A stretch of DNA of 64,000 nucleotides. It comes from Actinomycetota bacterium (GTDB taxonomy: Bacteria > Actinomycetota > Acidimicrobiia > Acidimicrobiales > AC-14). Location of the stretch: the NCBI GenBank assembly GCA_005888325.1, contig VAWU01000014.1:1-64000 (forward strand), given 5' to 3'. Of the stretch, positions 50,651 to 59,151 are shown piece after piece. Under the pieces are notes generated by a model. It did not search any database, was not told the origin of the DNA, and worked only from the letters and a program-made list of their open reading frames with translations. The stretch's first letter is position 1; each line of letters opens with the position of its first letter. Made by a program: the position numbers and the translations under genes.

Positions 50651-51234
50651 ACGACGACCTCGATCCGATCCGACGACTCCGACCCGACCGGATCGAGCCC
50701 GACGACCCGGGCGACCCGGTGGTCTTCTCGCGAGCGAAGGAGCGACTCATGTCCACCATCGGCCAGGAGCAACCGCAGTCGACCGTGACGACGACCCCCG
50801 ACATCTACCCCAGGCTCGCCTACCGCGACGAGCTGGCCGCCGTCGACTACCTCACGCGGGTCTTCCAGTTCCGCGAGAGCCGTGAGGCCCGCATGGAGTT
50901 CGACGGCCAGTACCTCTGCTGGATGCGAGTGGGCAGCGGTGTCGTGATGATCGGACACGCGAACCCGGAGATCCATCGCATCCACAGCCCGCTCGAGGCG
51001 GGAGTGACCACGGTGATGATGAACGTCTACGTCCACGACATCGACTCCCACTACGCCCATGCGGTGGCCGAGGGCGCCACCATCACCATGGAGCTCGACG
51101 ACGCCTTCTTCGGCGAGCGGCGCTATGAGGCGACCGACCTCGAGGGACACCGCTGGCACTTCGGCGAGCGATTCGACGACATCAGGGCCCGCGGCGGCCG
51201 GCCGCCCGAACCCGGGGATCCTCCGAACGGTTGA
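50647..51234 (+). CDS. Chimeric VOC-domain protein with sigma-partner N-terminus
   Basis: A 195-residue protein. The first 40 residues (DDLDPIRRLRPDRIEPDDPG, then FSRAKERLMSTI) match the opening of the membrane proteins that usually follow such sigma genes in actinobacteria (CU044_5270-type). Instead of a membrane helix the chain continues into a vicinal-oxygen-chelate/glyoxalase-like domain (IYPRLAYRDELAAVDYL, WMRVGSGVVMIG, YEATDLEGHRWHFGER). The GTG start overlaps the sigma gene stop. The join may be a natural fusion by deletion. Function is unknown; a soluble sensor of the sigma factor is an inference. Confidence 0.75.
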   Translation: MNDDLDPIRRLRPDRIEPDDPGDPVVFSRAKERLMSTIGQEQPQSTVTTTPDIYPRLAYRDELAAVDYLTRVFQFRESREARMEFDGQYLCWMRVGSGVVMIGHANPEIHRIHSPLEAGVTTVMMNVYVHDIDSHYAHAVAEGATITMELDDAFFGERRYEATDLEGHRWHFGERFDDIRARGGRPPEPGDPPNG

Positions 51235-51265
51235 CCCAGAGGGGGCAGGCGGTCGGCGGTTCGGG

Positions 51266-53080
51266 TCAGTGCCCGGCCGAGTCGACGACCCGACGGTAGA
51301 AGGCGCGTGCATCGTCCAGCACGGCAACCACGTCGCCGAGATGCTCATCGCGCGTAGCGGGATCGAAGTGTCCGTGCTCGCGCACGAGGTCCTCGAGCTT
51401 GTCGAGGAATTCGAGGCACCATTGCGCGTCGGCGGCGCGACCGACGCGCCGGCCGGAGACGTCGACGTAGACCGGTGAGGTGTGCGCGAGCACCGACTCC
51501 TCGAGGGTGTTGGGATGGCCGGCACCGCGGGCAACGGCGGCGATCCACGTCGGCCCACCCTCCAACCCGGTCTCGAACCGGAGCTCGGCGGGATCGCCCT
51601 CCGCGAGCAGGCCGTCGGGACCGACGAGCGACAGATGCTGCGCGCCGGGCCCCCCGACCCGTGCGACGGCCTCGAGCCGGTCGCGTGGACCGAGCTCGAG
51701 CACCGCTCCCGGGCCTCGTCCGTTCACCTCGAGGGTGAGCCACGGCCCGTTCGTGACCACGGTGCGCCCGGCGCGGATGGCTTCCTTGAAGCTCGCCACC
51801 GACAAGGGCTGATCGCCGAGGTGGGCATAGACTCGACCCCAGCCGGGTGGGTTGGAGAAGGTCCCGCTGTGTGAGAACGACAGGAACGTGTCGGTGCCGG
51901 CGGTGGCCGCTAGCCGTAGACCACAGGACAACAGCCGGTGGTACAGGAATACCGCTCCCTCGTCATCGGTCGGCGAGATGAGGTCGATGGAGTCGACGAC
52001 ACCGAGCGCGGCGTCGGCGACCAGTTCGCGAGCCTCGACCGACCGCGGAGTCCTGAAGAAGCGACGGGTGGACCCGTCGTCCGGGAATTCCCTGAACGCC
52101 GGATGGCAGTAGCCCACGGTGGCACCCAAGCTGCGGAGCTCGTCGCAACCCACCTTGTTCGGCGGCCAGTCCTCGGGATGATCGGATCGGTCGTGACCGG
52201 TGAAGTAGCGGCTCGGCGGGCCGCTCGGGCCGAGGGCGTGAACGTGACCCAGCAGGTCGTTGCGGTACTCCACACCCATGCGGGCCACCGAATCACCCGT
52301 CGACCACGGGAGATCGGCATCGGGGAACTGCTCGAGCATGTCGCGGTCGTAGACGCGCGACGTGAGGCAGTTGGCGGCCACCAGGTTGACCAGATGGAGC
52401 CCTTCTCCGAGCTGCATGCGGGCCGCGTCGCCCGGCGTGCAGATCAGGTCGCCGCTGTAGTTCATGTGCACGTGCATGTCGCCGCCATACCATCCGTCCG
52501 CGGCAGGATCGATCAACCGCACCGGCTCGCACTCGACGGTGACCCGTTCTCCCGCAGGGGGAGTCACCTCGCGCACCTCCCGGTCGAACTCGAGGCCCCG
52601 GGTGCACACCACCTCGAGCGCCTCGGCCGGCACGGTGAGGGTCACGTCGTGGCCGTGGAAGAAGGGTCGGTGGTGGAAGTCCCACTTCGTCAGGACGCCG
52701 TCCGGGAACCAGGCCCCGCCGCTCGCATCGGTGACCGACCAGCGAGCGCAGTGAGAGGACGCGAGGGTGAGCTCGGCCGATGCGCGTGTGCGCGCCGCAC
52801 CGTCGACCGTCAGAACGTCGCCGTTCGACGAGACGGTGAACGCCGGGTGCGCACCATCGAGATCGATGGTCTCGACCGCAGCTCCTCGCGCCGGAACGTG
52901 CGCTTGCCGGCCGGCGATCGAAAGCGTCAGGGCCGTGTCACATGTGGAGTCGACAATGACGTCGATCGCGACCGTGCGACCCGCGACCGCGATGAGGGCC
53001 GGCCCGACGTCGGCCCGCAGCGCGCCACTCTCGTCGACTCTGACAACGACGACTCCGACCGGCACATCGGCGTCGATCAC
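51266..53080 (-). CDS. CehA/McbA-type PHP-domain metallohydrolase
   Basis: Protein of 604 residues from GTG 53080, with an N-terminal beta-rich domain (1-190) and a PHP-type metal-dependent hydrolase domain (about 195-480) starting GGDMHVHMNYSG and containing YCHPAFREFPDDG and TAGTDTFLSFSHSG. Another beta domain follows (about 430-540). The MHVHMN motif supplies predicted metal ligands. The reading frame continues in frame upstream for 35 codons to a TAG at 53186-53188 and then 32 more codons to an ATG at 53284, so the true gene may be longer and interrupted. Substrate unknown. Confidence 0.8.
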   Translation of the reverse strand: MIDADVPVGVVVVRVDESGALRADVGPALIAVAGRTVAIDVIVDSTCDTALTLSIAGRQAHVPARGAAVETIDLDGAHPAFTVSSNGDVLTVDGAARTRASAELTLASSHCARWSVTDASGGAWFPDGVLTKWDFHHRPFFHGHDVTLTVPAEALEVVCTRGLEFDREVREVTPPAGERVTVECEPVRLIDPAADGWYGGDMHVHMNYSGDLICTPGDAARMQLGEGLHLVNLVAANCLTSRVYDRDMLEQFPDADLPWSTGDSVARMGVEYRNDLLGHVHALGPSGPPSRYFTGHDRSDHPEDWPPNKVGCDELRSLGATVGYCHPAFREFPDDGSTRRFFRTPRSVEARELVADAALGVVDSIDLISPTDDEGAVFLYHRLLSCGLRLAATAGTDTFLSFSHSGTFSNPPGWGRVYAHLGDQPLSVASFKEAIRAGRTVVTNGPWLTLEVNGRGPGAVLELGPRDRLEAVARVGGPGAQHLSLVGPDGLLAEGDPAELRFETGLEGGPTWIAAVARGAGHPNTLEESVLAHTSPVYVDVSGRRVGRAADAQWCLEFLDKLEDLVREHGHFDPATRDEHLGDVVAVLDDARAFYRRVVDSAGH

Positions 53081-53284
53081 GCTTCGGATCGCCTGTGCCC
53101 AGTCGCCCGTCGCGGCGTACTCGGCGAAGACGGCCCCGAACTTCGTGAAGCGGGTCCATCGGAAGAGGTCGATCTGCTCGTCCCCCTAGTCCCATCCGCG
53201 CTCGTCGAGGAGGCGACGGTACTGAGCCAGCGTCTCGATCACCGGCGCCGGCAACGAGAGCGTGTTGGTGTCCTGGCAGCACAT
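53081..53284 (-). pseudogene. Amber-interrupted N-terminal extension of the CehA-type gene
   Basis: ATG 53284 opens a frame of 32 codons (MCCQDTNTLSLPAPV through LLDERGWD) ending in TAG at 53186-53188. The same frame then continues as GDEQIDLFRWTRFTKFGAVF through QAIRS directly into the 604-residue gene. GC-rich third positions on both sides of the TAG argue for coding sequence. A single change (for example TGG or CAG to TAG) would restore a protein of about 671 residues. Alternatives are a separate 32-residue peptide or sequencing error. Confidence 0.6.
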
Positions 53285-53337
53285 GTCCGGAGTCTGTCAG
53301 TCGCTGCAACGCGGTCGCCCGTCACAGCTGAGCCGGG

Positions 53338-53697
53338 TCAGGCGGTCGGCTCCCGAGAGCTGAGGACGCAGAACTCGTTGCCTTCAGGGTCGGCGAGCAC
53401 GACCCACGACTGCTCGCCTTGGCCGACGTCCACCCGGGTCGCGCCGAGGTCGACGAGACGCTTCACCTCCGCGTCGCGGTCGTCGGGCCGGAAGTCCAGA
53501 TGAAGGCGGTTCTTGTGTGCCTTGGGGGTTGCGACCCGTACGAAGAGCAGGCCGGGAAGACGGTCGGGACGGGCCCGGATCTCGTACTCGTCGGGTACGT
53601 CGTTGACCACGACCCAGCCGAGCGCCTCCGTCCACCAACGGCCCAGCCGGACCGGATCCCGGGCGTCGACGATCGTCTGCTCCCATTCGAGGCTCAC
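53338..53697 (-). CDS. VOC-superfamily (glyoxalase-like) protein
   Basis: A 119-residue single-domain vicinal oxygen chelate protein: MSLEWEQTIVDARDPVRLG at the start, a central HLDFRPDDRDAEVKRLVDLG and the terminal ADPEGNEFCVLSS, typical of glyoxalase-like lyases/resistance proteins. The GTG start overlaps the stop of the DUF1330 gene (GTGA), so the two are translated together. Substrate unknown. Confidence 0.85.
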   Translation of the reverse strand: MSLEWEQTIVDARDPVRLGRWWTEALGWVVVNDVPDEYEIRARPDRLPGLLFVRVATPKAHKNRLHLDFRPDDRDAEVKRLVDLGATRVDVGQGEQSWVVLADPEGNEFCVLSSREPTA

Positions 53698-53993
53698 GCG
53701 TGCGAGGCGATGCCTGCGACGACGTACATGCGAGCCCGGGCTGCGCCGGCACGAAGCTTCCGCGCCTCGGTGTACTCGTCTCCTCGGTACCAGTCGAACG
53801 CGGCTCGCATCGTCGGGAACTCGATCAGCACGGTGCGACCCGCCGGGGGTTCACCTTCGAGCACCTCGACGTCGCCGCCCCGAACGAGATAGCGACCGCC
53901 GGCCGCGGCGATGCTCGCCGCGGCTCGTGTCTTGTACTCCTCGTACCGCTGCGGATCCGTAACCTCGCCTTGATACACGACATAGGCAGCCAT
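53694..53993 (-). CDS. DUF1330 family protein
   Basis: A 99-residue ferredoxin-like-fold protein with the family pattern AYVVYQGEVTDPQRYEEYK, GGRYLVRGGDVEVLEG and VLIEFPTMRAAFDWY. ATG 53993 gives the normal length; the frame is open further upstream without family-like sequence. The function of the family is unknown. It is coupled to the VOC gene downstream. Confidence 0.87.
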   Translation of the reverse strand: MAAYVVYQGEVTDPQRYEEYKTRAAASIAAAGGRYLVRGGDVEVLEGEPPAGRTVLIEFPTMRAAFDWYRGDEYTEARKLRAGAARARMYVVAGIASHA

Positions 53994-54075
53994 GAGCCCC
54001 TCCGAGTCGATTCGGTTGGATGGGCCACGATCATCGCGCCACACCGATCACCCTCGGGCGGCGCGACCGGACCCG

Positions 54076-54465
54076 TTAGCCGGTGAAGATCTGCGCCCAG
54101 GCGGAGCCGTCTTCCGGGTAGAACCAACGTTCGAGCATCTGGCCGTTGCGATAGTGGAACACGCTGACGACGCGCGTCTGCACATCGATGCCGGTGCGTC
54201 GTGCGCCCATCTGGCTCAGGGCGCACACGTGGTCGTCGTTGCCGAACACGTCGTGCTCCTCGAGCCAGAACCCCATCTCCCTCACCTGGCTCAGCCACGA
54301 GACGAGCGCATCCTGGCCGCGTACGTCTCCCGCCATCGGGTGCGCACCCGGGACGTGCCATACGACATCCGAGGCGACGAGGGTGCGAAACGTGGCGTGA
54401 TCGCTCGCTCGGAAGGCGTCTGCTGTCCGACGGTACGCGCTGGCGTTGGGGTGCTCGGGGCTCAC
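54076..54465 (-). CDS. SnoaL/NTF2-like protein
   Basis: A 129-residue alpha+beta cone protein: AFRASDHATFRTLVASDVVWHV, PMAGDVRGQDALVSWL and VVSVFHYRNGQMLERWFYP are typical of the SnoaL-like ketosteroid-isomerase-like family. The GTG start has TAGTGT 7 nt upstream. Enzymatic role and ligand cannot be inferred. Confidence 0.85.
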   Translation of the reverse strand: MSPEHPNASAYRRTADAFRASDHATFRTLVASDVVWHVPGAHPMAGDVRGQDALVSWLSQVREMGFWLEEHDVFGNDDHVCALSQMGARRTGIDVQTRVVSVFHYRNGQMLERWFYPEDGSAWAQIFTG

Positions 54466-54472
54466 GGGCGCA

Positions 54473-54478
54473 ACACTA
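54473..54478 (-). promoter_or_regulatory. -10 element (TAGTGT) of the SnoaL-like gene
   Basis: On the minus strand TAGTGT ends 7 nt before GTG 54465, predicting a leaderless transcript. Confidence 0.5.
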
Positions 54479-54542
54479 GAGAATCGAGGTCGCCGCCATC
54501 ACCTCGCCGAAACCCCCCTTCACGCTCTAAACCGCGCCGCGG

Positions 54543-54998
54543 TCACGCGCCTTCAGGTGGGAGAACGACCGAGACCCCCCAACCCGTGTCGGTTCGCTCG
54601 AGTCCCACCAGCCCGCCCTGCCTGAAGCTCACGACGGAGTGGTCGGAGGTGCCCGTGACCAGGAGACCCGTGAGTCGCGCGAGGTGGGGAAGGTGTCCGA
54701 CGAGCATGAGGTCTTCGGTCTCCCCGTCGAGGCGTGCTACCCAGGTCGCGGGGTCGTCGTTCGGCGCGAGTGCGTCGGCCTGCTCGACATCGGTGTCGAG
54801 CAGTTCACCCCAGGCCTCGGCGGTTTGACGGGACCGCGCCTTTCCGGAGTGGATGACCCGACCCACCCGGATACCGAACCTCTCGACCGCGTCGCGTGCG
54901 ACACCTCGAACGATGTCCACGCCCTCGTCCGTGAGCGGCCGCTCCGGGTCTTCGTCCTCGGTCTTGGCCGGCCCGTGCTGAACCAGGTAGAGGCGCAC
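54543..54998 (-). CDS. sixA: Phosphohistidine phosphatase SixA-like
   Basis: Histidine phosphatase of 151 residues that removes phosphate from phosphohistidine proteins. The N-terminal catalytic motif reads VQHGPA instead of RHG, as in a known SixA subfamily, with PLTDEG and VIHSGKARSRQTAE. The second catalytic His is in LMLVGHLPHLARL. GTG 54998 is chosen because TACGGT lies 6 nt upstream. The lipoprotein gene upstream on the same strand ends 26 nt before. Confidence 0.85.
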   Translation of the reverse strand: MRLYLVQHGPAKTEDEDPERPLTDEGVDIVRGVARDAVERFGIRVGRVIHSGKARSRQTAEAWGELLDTDVEQADALAPNDDPATWVARLDGETEDLMLVGHLPHLARLTGLLVTGTSDHSVVSFRQGGLVGLERTDTGWGVSVVLPPEGA

Positions 54999-55004
54999 CG
55001 CGCC

Positions 55005-55010
55005 ACCGTA
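55005..55010 (-). promoter_or_regulatory. -10 element (TACGGT) of sixA
   Basis: On the minus strand TACGGT ends 6 nt before GTG 54998, in the short gap after the upstream lipoprotein gene stop. Confidence 0.45.
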
Positions 55011-55024
55011 GAGGTCGGTGCCCC

Positions 55025-55768
55025 CTATGGCAGCGTCAGGTCGAGCGCCTCTCGCTGACCCGGAGGGGTGTTGACGACGGTCGTGGCCGCCGCGGGGCGA
55101 CCGTCGATGCGGAAGGCCAGGGTGGCTCCGCGGGTGCATCCGGCGATCGAGTCGGGCCCGACGACCGAGAGGACGTACCCCGTGAAGCTCTCCGAGCTCC
55201 GTACCGATGCGACTCCGCAGCGCGTGTCGCCAACGTAGGCCTCGACCCGCGTTCCGGGCGGAAGCTCCACGCCGTCTGCCCGGAATACGCCGCCCGTGAA
55301 CTGCGCGGTCACGGGTGCGGCGCCGGCCGGCGCGGAGGTCGAGTAGCGCGCCGCGAAGCTCTTGACTCGGCCGTTCCCGGGCCAAGCCAACGCGTTGGTG
55401 CTGAACACGATCTTGTTGTCGGCGTATGTCCACAGCACGATCCGGGCGCCGGGGCCGCCACAGCCACTCGACTCCGTCTCGGCGAAGACAGTGACCGAGT
55501 AGCGCCCGTTGGCGACGGGCGGGAGCGTGGTTTGACAGGGCGTGACCAATCCGCCCCTGAGAACGACGGCGCCGACCCATCGCGAGTCGAACGGCGCCCC
55601 GTCGACGGTGGCACTGCCGCGGACCACGACGCGATCGCGCTCGCCCGGTACCTGAGGCCTTTCGACGCTCGTGGACGCCGGCGCCGCCTTGTCGTCACCC
55701 GAGCATGCAGTTGCCGCGATCAGCGTCACCACCGCCGCGGTGCACGCCGATCGCCTCAGGAAGCTCAT
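55025..55768 (-). CDS. Predicted lipoprotein
   Basis: A 247-residue exported protein of unknown function. From ATG 55768 it has a lipoprotein signal (SFLRRSACTAAVVTLIAATAC, lipid Cys22), a Thr/Ser/Pro-rich linker and a beta-rich domain with several Cys residues (SSGCGGPG, DTRCGV, IAGCTRG) that may form disulfides. ATG 55780 is an alternative start. It is upstream of sixA on the same strand. Confidence 0.7.
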   Translation of the reverse strand: MSFLRRSACTAAVVTLIAATACSGDDKAAPASTSVERPQVPGERDRVVVRGSATVDGAPFDSRWVGAVVLRGGLVTPCQTTLPPVANGRYSVTVFAETESSGCGGPGARIVLWTYADNKIVFSTNALAWPGNGRVKSFAARYSTSAPAGAAPVTAQFTGGVFRADGVELPPGTRVEAYVGDTRCGVASVRSSESFTGYVLSVVGPDSIAGCTRGATLAFRIDGRPAAATTVVNTPPGQREALDLTLP

Positions 55769-55906
55769 CGCCGGCCACATCCCTCTCGACACCCGGACCA
55801 ACCGTCATTCGTACACCGACCGCGTCGCCGAGGTTCCATCGATTCCCCGATCGGAGACCGTATCTGGGACCGAGCGTGCCCTGGACGCCCGGACGATGCA
55901 ATCGGG

Positions 55907-55912
55907 TACCGT
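55907..55912 (+). promoter_or_regulatory. -10 element (TACCGT) of the amine oxidase gene
   Basis: TACCGT ends 9 nt before ATG 55922. There is no Shine-Dalgarno, consistent with leaderless expression. Confidence 0.5.
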
Positions 55913-55921
55913 GCGGGTCGC

Positions 55922-57280
55922 ATGCCGGAGCGGGTGGATGCGGACGTCTGCGTCGTCGGTGCCGGGTACGCTGGGCTCACGGCCGCGCGGCGGTTGAGCC
56001 AAGGTGGGAAGACGGTCGTCGTCCTCGAGGCGCGCGATCGCGTCGGGGGCCGGATCTGGACCCACCGCCTGTCCGATGGCTCTCCGGTCGACCGCGGAGG
56101 CGCGTGGCTGGGCCCCCGGCACGATGCGATCTTCGGGCTCGCGCGGGAGGTGGGGGCGTCCACGTACAAGACATGGGTGAAGGGCGCTCACCTCCTCATC
56201 GGCGAGGGACGAACGCGCCGTTACAGGGGCCTCATTCCCAAGATCAGTCCACTCGCGATCATCACGATCGCGTTGGCGCAGATGAAGCTCGATCGGATGG
56301 CGAAGCACGTCCCCGTTGACGCCCCATGGATGGCGAGGCGCGCCGATGAGTGGGATTCGCGCACGGTGGCTTGGTGGCTCGAGCGCTCCGGGATCCGGAC
56401 CACCATCGCGCGCGATTTGTTCGAGATGGCGGTGCGCGGCCTGTTCACAGGTGATCTGAACGAGGTGTCGTTCCTCCACCTGTTGTTCCTCGTGCGTGCG
56501 CACGGAAGCATCAACACGCTGTTCTCGATCGAGGGTGGCTCGCAGGAGAACATGGTCGAAGGTGGCGCGGGATCCATCGCGCAACGGATCGCCGAGGACC
56601 TGGGAGACGCGGTGCGTCTGAGCGCGCCTGTACGGTCGATCACCGAGCGTGAGGATCACGTCGACGTCGACGCGGACGATCTCGCGGTGTCGGCTCGCCG
56701 CGTCGTCGTCGCGGTTCCGCCCGCGCTGACGCTCGAGATCGAGTTCGACCCCGTCGTCCCTCCGGACCGTCTGACGCTGTATCGCAGTGCGGTAGCCGGA
56801 CCGGAGACGAAGACGCTCGTGGTCTACGACGAGCCGTTCTGGCGAGGCGACGGCTTCAGCGGCCAGACCTCCGAGCCCGGCTCGGTCGCGGAGGTCACTC
56901 TCGACGCGTCCCCTGCGTCGGGCAGACCCGGCGTCATCGCGGCCTTCACGTTCGGACCCGTCGCCGCGCGTGTCGACGCGCTCGACCGCGGCGAACGGCG
57001 ACGGGCACTGGTCGACGCGCTCACGGCCAGGTTGGGCCGGCGCGCCGCGTCACCGTCCGAGGTCATCGAGACCGCTTGGTGGAAGGAGGAGTGGACGCGT
57101 GGGTGCTCGTTCGCGCATCTCCCCCCGGGCATCCTCACGCGCTTCGGCCCCCTGGTGCGAGAGCCTTTCGGACGGGTGCACTGGGCCGGGACGGAGACCT
57201 CGACGACGTCGCACGGCGCGATCGATGGCGCGGTGCGTTCGGGAGAACGCGCCGCGGCCGAGATACTCGACCGAACGTAG
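55922..57280 (+). CDS. Flavin-dependent amine oxidase
   Basis: FAD enzyme of the monoamine oxidase family, 452 residues. The dinucleotide-binding motif is VVGAGYAGLTAARRL (GxGxxG at 13-18), followed by VVVLEARDRVGGR, GGAWLGPRHDA and the C-terminal FAD block VHWAGTETSTTSHGAIDGAV. It oxidises an amine with release of H2O2; the substrate is unknown. ATG 55922 fits the -10 hexamer. There is no signal peptide, so it is cytoplasmic. Confidence 0.92.
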   Translation: MPERVDADVCVVGAGYAGLTAARRLSQGGKTVVVLEARDRVGGRIWTHRLSDGSPVDRGGAWLGPRHDAIFGLAREVGASTYKTWVKGAHLLIGEGRTRRYRGLIPKISPLAIITIALAQMKLDRMAKHVPVDAPWMARRADEWDSRTVAWWLERSGIRTTIARDLFEMAVRGLFTGDLNEVSFLHLLFLVRAHGSINTLFSIEGGSQENMVEGGAGSIAQRIAEDLGDAVRLSAPVRSITEREDHVDVDADDLAVSARRVVVAVPPALTLEIEFDPVVPPDRLTLYRSAVAGPETKTLVVYDEPFWRGDGFSGQTSEPGSVAEVTLDASPASGRPGVIAAFTFGPVAARVDALDRGERRRALVDALTARLGRRAASPSEVIETAWWKEEWTRGCSFAHLPPGILTRFGPLVREPFGRVHWAGTETSTTSHGAIDGAVRSGERAAAEILDRT

Positions 57281-57298
57281 GCCTCGAGCGAGTCTTCG

Positions 57299-58060
57299 CT
57301 ACTGAGCGTAGGTCCGCACGAGGCGGAGCACCGTCGCCGCGTCGGGGCCGTCGCCCACCAGATCGGTTGCGTCGGGGTCGACGCGACGGGCTGCGACCTC
57401 GCAGAACTCGGCTGCGGAGCCTCGGATCGTCGTGAGCGCGGGCGCATCGGGATCGAAGCGCCACGGCTCACCGTTCGGCCCGACCAGATCGAGCGCGACC
57501 GGGCCGTGCATCGCCGCGTCGGCCCGCTCGAACGCGTAGGGGAGAGTTCGCCACGCGAGCCGGGTGATGTGACGCAGCCGATCGGTGGGCTGGAGCTCGA
57601 TGCCGAGCGCGGATGCGATGTCGCGGGTGTGGATCCAACACTCCGAGAGTCGTGTCGTCGCGAGGGTCTGCACCGAGAGTTGGCCTGAGATCCACGTGAC
57701 GCGCTCGTGAGGATCGGCGGCGTCGAGCGCGGCGCGCATTGCTTGCGACGCTTCGTGCCACCGTTGTCGTATCGCGTCACCGCCCGCACCTCGGTCGGCA
57801 TCGACTTGCGCGGCGGCGGCGTCGTCGACCGAAACGGTCTGGCGTTCGCGGTTTCCGAGAAACCCGTGGCGGAAACGATCGAAGTCTCCGTGGACGCTTG
57901 CGGTTGCGAACTCGTCGGTTTGCGCGAGGTGCACGAGCACCGCGGCGACGTCCCACCCTTCGCAGCGTGTCGGACGTTCCCAATCGTCGTTCGTGCACCC
58001 GTCGATGAGATCCGAGAGCTCAGCGTGTTGCGAAGCCAGCGCGATCAGGATGTCAGCCAC
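57299..58060 (-). CDS. Maleylpyruvate isomerase N-terminal (DinB-like) family protein
   Basis: A 253-residue mycothiol-dependent-type protein with the helical DinB-like domain (LIDGCTNDDWERPTRCEGWDVAAVLVHL), a metal His candidate in LSECWIHTRDIASALG, and a C-terminal sterol-carrier-like part. This is the TIGR03083/MDMPI layout. GTG 58060 has TAGCCT 6 nt upstream. It may use mycothiol or bind a metal; no substrate can be given. Confidence 0.82.
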   Translation of the reverse strand: MADILIALASQHAELSDLIDGCTNDDWERPTRCEGWDVAAVLVHLAQTDEFATASVHGDFDRFRHGFLGNRERQTVSVDDAAAAQVDADRGAGGDAIRQRWHEASQAMRAALDAADPHERVTWISGQLSVQTLATTRLSECWIHTRDIASALGIELQPTDRLRHITRLAWRTLPYAFERADAAMHGPVALDLVGPNGEPWRFDPDAPALTTIRGSAAEFCEVAARRVDPDATDLVGDGPDAATVLRLVRTYAQ

Positions 58061-58066
58061 GGGGCC

Positions 58067-58072
58067 AGGCTA
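58067..58072 (-). promoter_or_regulatory. -10 element (TAGCCT)
   Basis: On the minus strand TAGCCT ends 6 nt before GTG 58060, predicting a leaderless transcript. Confidence 0.5.
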
Positions 58073-58196
58073 CGGGGCGTGCAGTCACCATGCTCACTCT
58101 TCCCGCGATGCGCCCGCTCCGGCGCCTCGGCCTCAGGCTTCGCCACCTCCACCGCGGGTCTGCGTCAGATCATCATTTCAGGGCAATCTGGGCGCG

Positions 58197-58736
58197 ATGG
58201 AAAAGTCGCCTACCGAGCTGGGCCGCGATGCCTTCTTACGCTGCTTCGAGTGGGATGGCGGCCACGCGGATGTCTGGCGCGTCTTCAATGACGCAGTCGC
58301 CTTCGCCGAGGTAGTGGCCGGAATGGCCGCGCCATGGCGTTCCGTAGATGTCACCAAGGTCTGCGGGATCGAGTCGCGCGGCTTCATCCTCGGCGGCGCG
58401 GTAGCCAACGCGCTCGGCGTGGGCTTTGCTGCTATTCGCAAGCAAGGCAACTTGTTTCCTGGCCAGAAGCGTGAGGTTGTATCTGAGCCCGACTACCGAG
58501 GCATCCGGCAGATCTTGCGAATCCAACAGCAATCCGTCACGGCCGACGATCGATGCTTGCTCGTAGACGACTGGATCGAGCGCGGGAGTCAAGCGATCGC
58601 GGCGCGGGATCTGATCGAAGCGTGCGGAGGTGTCCTCGTCGGCGTTGCTGTCATCGTCGACCAGCTCGATAGCGATCGCGCGCAGCTCCCAGCCATCACA
58701 AGCATCATCAAAGCCGCGGAATTGCCTGGGGAGTAA
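58197..58736 (+). CDS. Adenine phosphoribosyltransferase-like protein
   Basis: A 179-residue type I phosphoribosyltransferase: VCGIESRGFILGGAVANALG and the PRPP-loop-like CLLVDDWIERGSQAIAARDL, with FAAIRKQGNLFP in between. This resembles APT-type purine salvage enzymes, but the PRPP loop has W-I-E-R-G-S where T-G-G/S-T is usual, so the substrate may differ. Codon use (gct, att, caa, ttt, cct) is lower in GC3 than the neighbours, suggesting recent horizontal acquisition. ATG 58197 gives the best N-terminus. Confidence 0.75.
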   Translation: MEKSPTELGRDAFLRCFEWDGGHADVWRVFNDAVAFAEVVAGMAAPWRSVDVTKVCGIESRGFILGGAVANALGVGFAAIRKQGNLFPGQKREVVSEPDYRGIRQILRIQQQSVTADDRCLLVDDWIERGSQAIAARDLIEACGGVLVGVAVIVDQLDSDRAQLPAITSIIKAAELPGE

Positions 58737-58784
58737 TCGAGCCAGATCTGAAGCCCTCGGCGCTTGCGATTCGGAGCGGGCTTA

Positions 58785-59144
58785 CTACAACTGCCTGTCC
58801 GTCATCGGTGAACCGAACCGGATCACATTTCCGTCCGGATCAACGACCGCTCCCTCGTGTTGTCCCCACTCGGTGTCCTGGGGTGGATGGACCTCCGCTC
58901 CCGCAGCCTCCCAACGCGCCGCGACGGCGTCGGCGTCGTCGACGAACAGATAGGCACTCGCGCGGCCGTGTTCATCAAAGTTCGCCACAACGCCAAGATG
59001 GATTTCGACGTCATCCGTCACGGCGAACCCGTAGCCGCCGCCGTCGTATCTCCGCGTTGCGAACCCGAGCCGGTTGTAGTGATCCAGCGCGACGTCGAGA
59101 TCGCGCACCGGGAAGATCGGCGCGACGCGTTTCAATTGGCTCAT
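58785..59144 (-). CDS. VOC-superfamily (bleomycin-resistance-like) protein
   Basis: A 119-residue single VOC domain from ATG 59144: VAPIFPVRDLDVALDHYNRLG, DVEIHLGVVANF and AVVDPDGNVIRFGSP, as in bleomycin-resistance/glyoxalase proteins. TAACTT 7 nt before ATG 59144 favours it over ATG 59165 (126 residues). Role unknown. Confidence 0.85.
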   Translation of the reverse strand: MSQLKRVAPIFPVRDLDVALDHYNRLGFATRRYDGGGYGFAVTDDVEIHLGVVANFDEHGRASAYLFVDDADAVAARWEAAGAEVHPPQDTEWGQHEGAVVDPDGNVIRFGSPMTDRQL

Positions 59145-59151
59145 GACCTTC

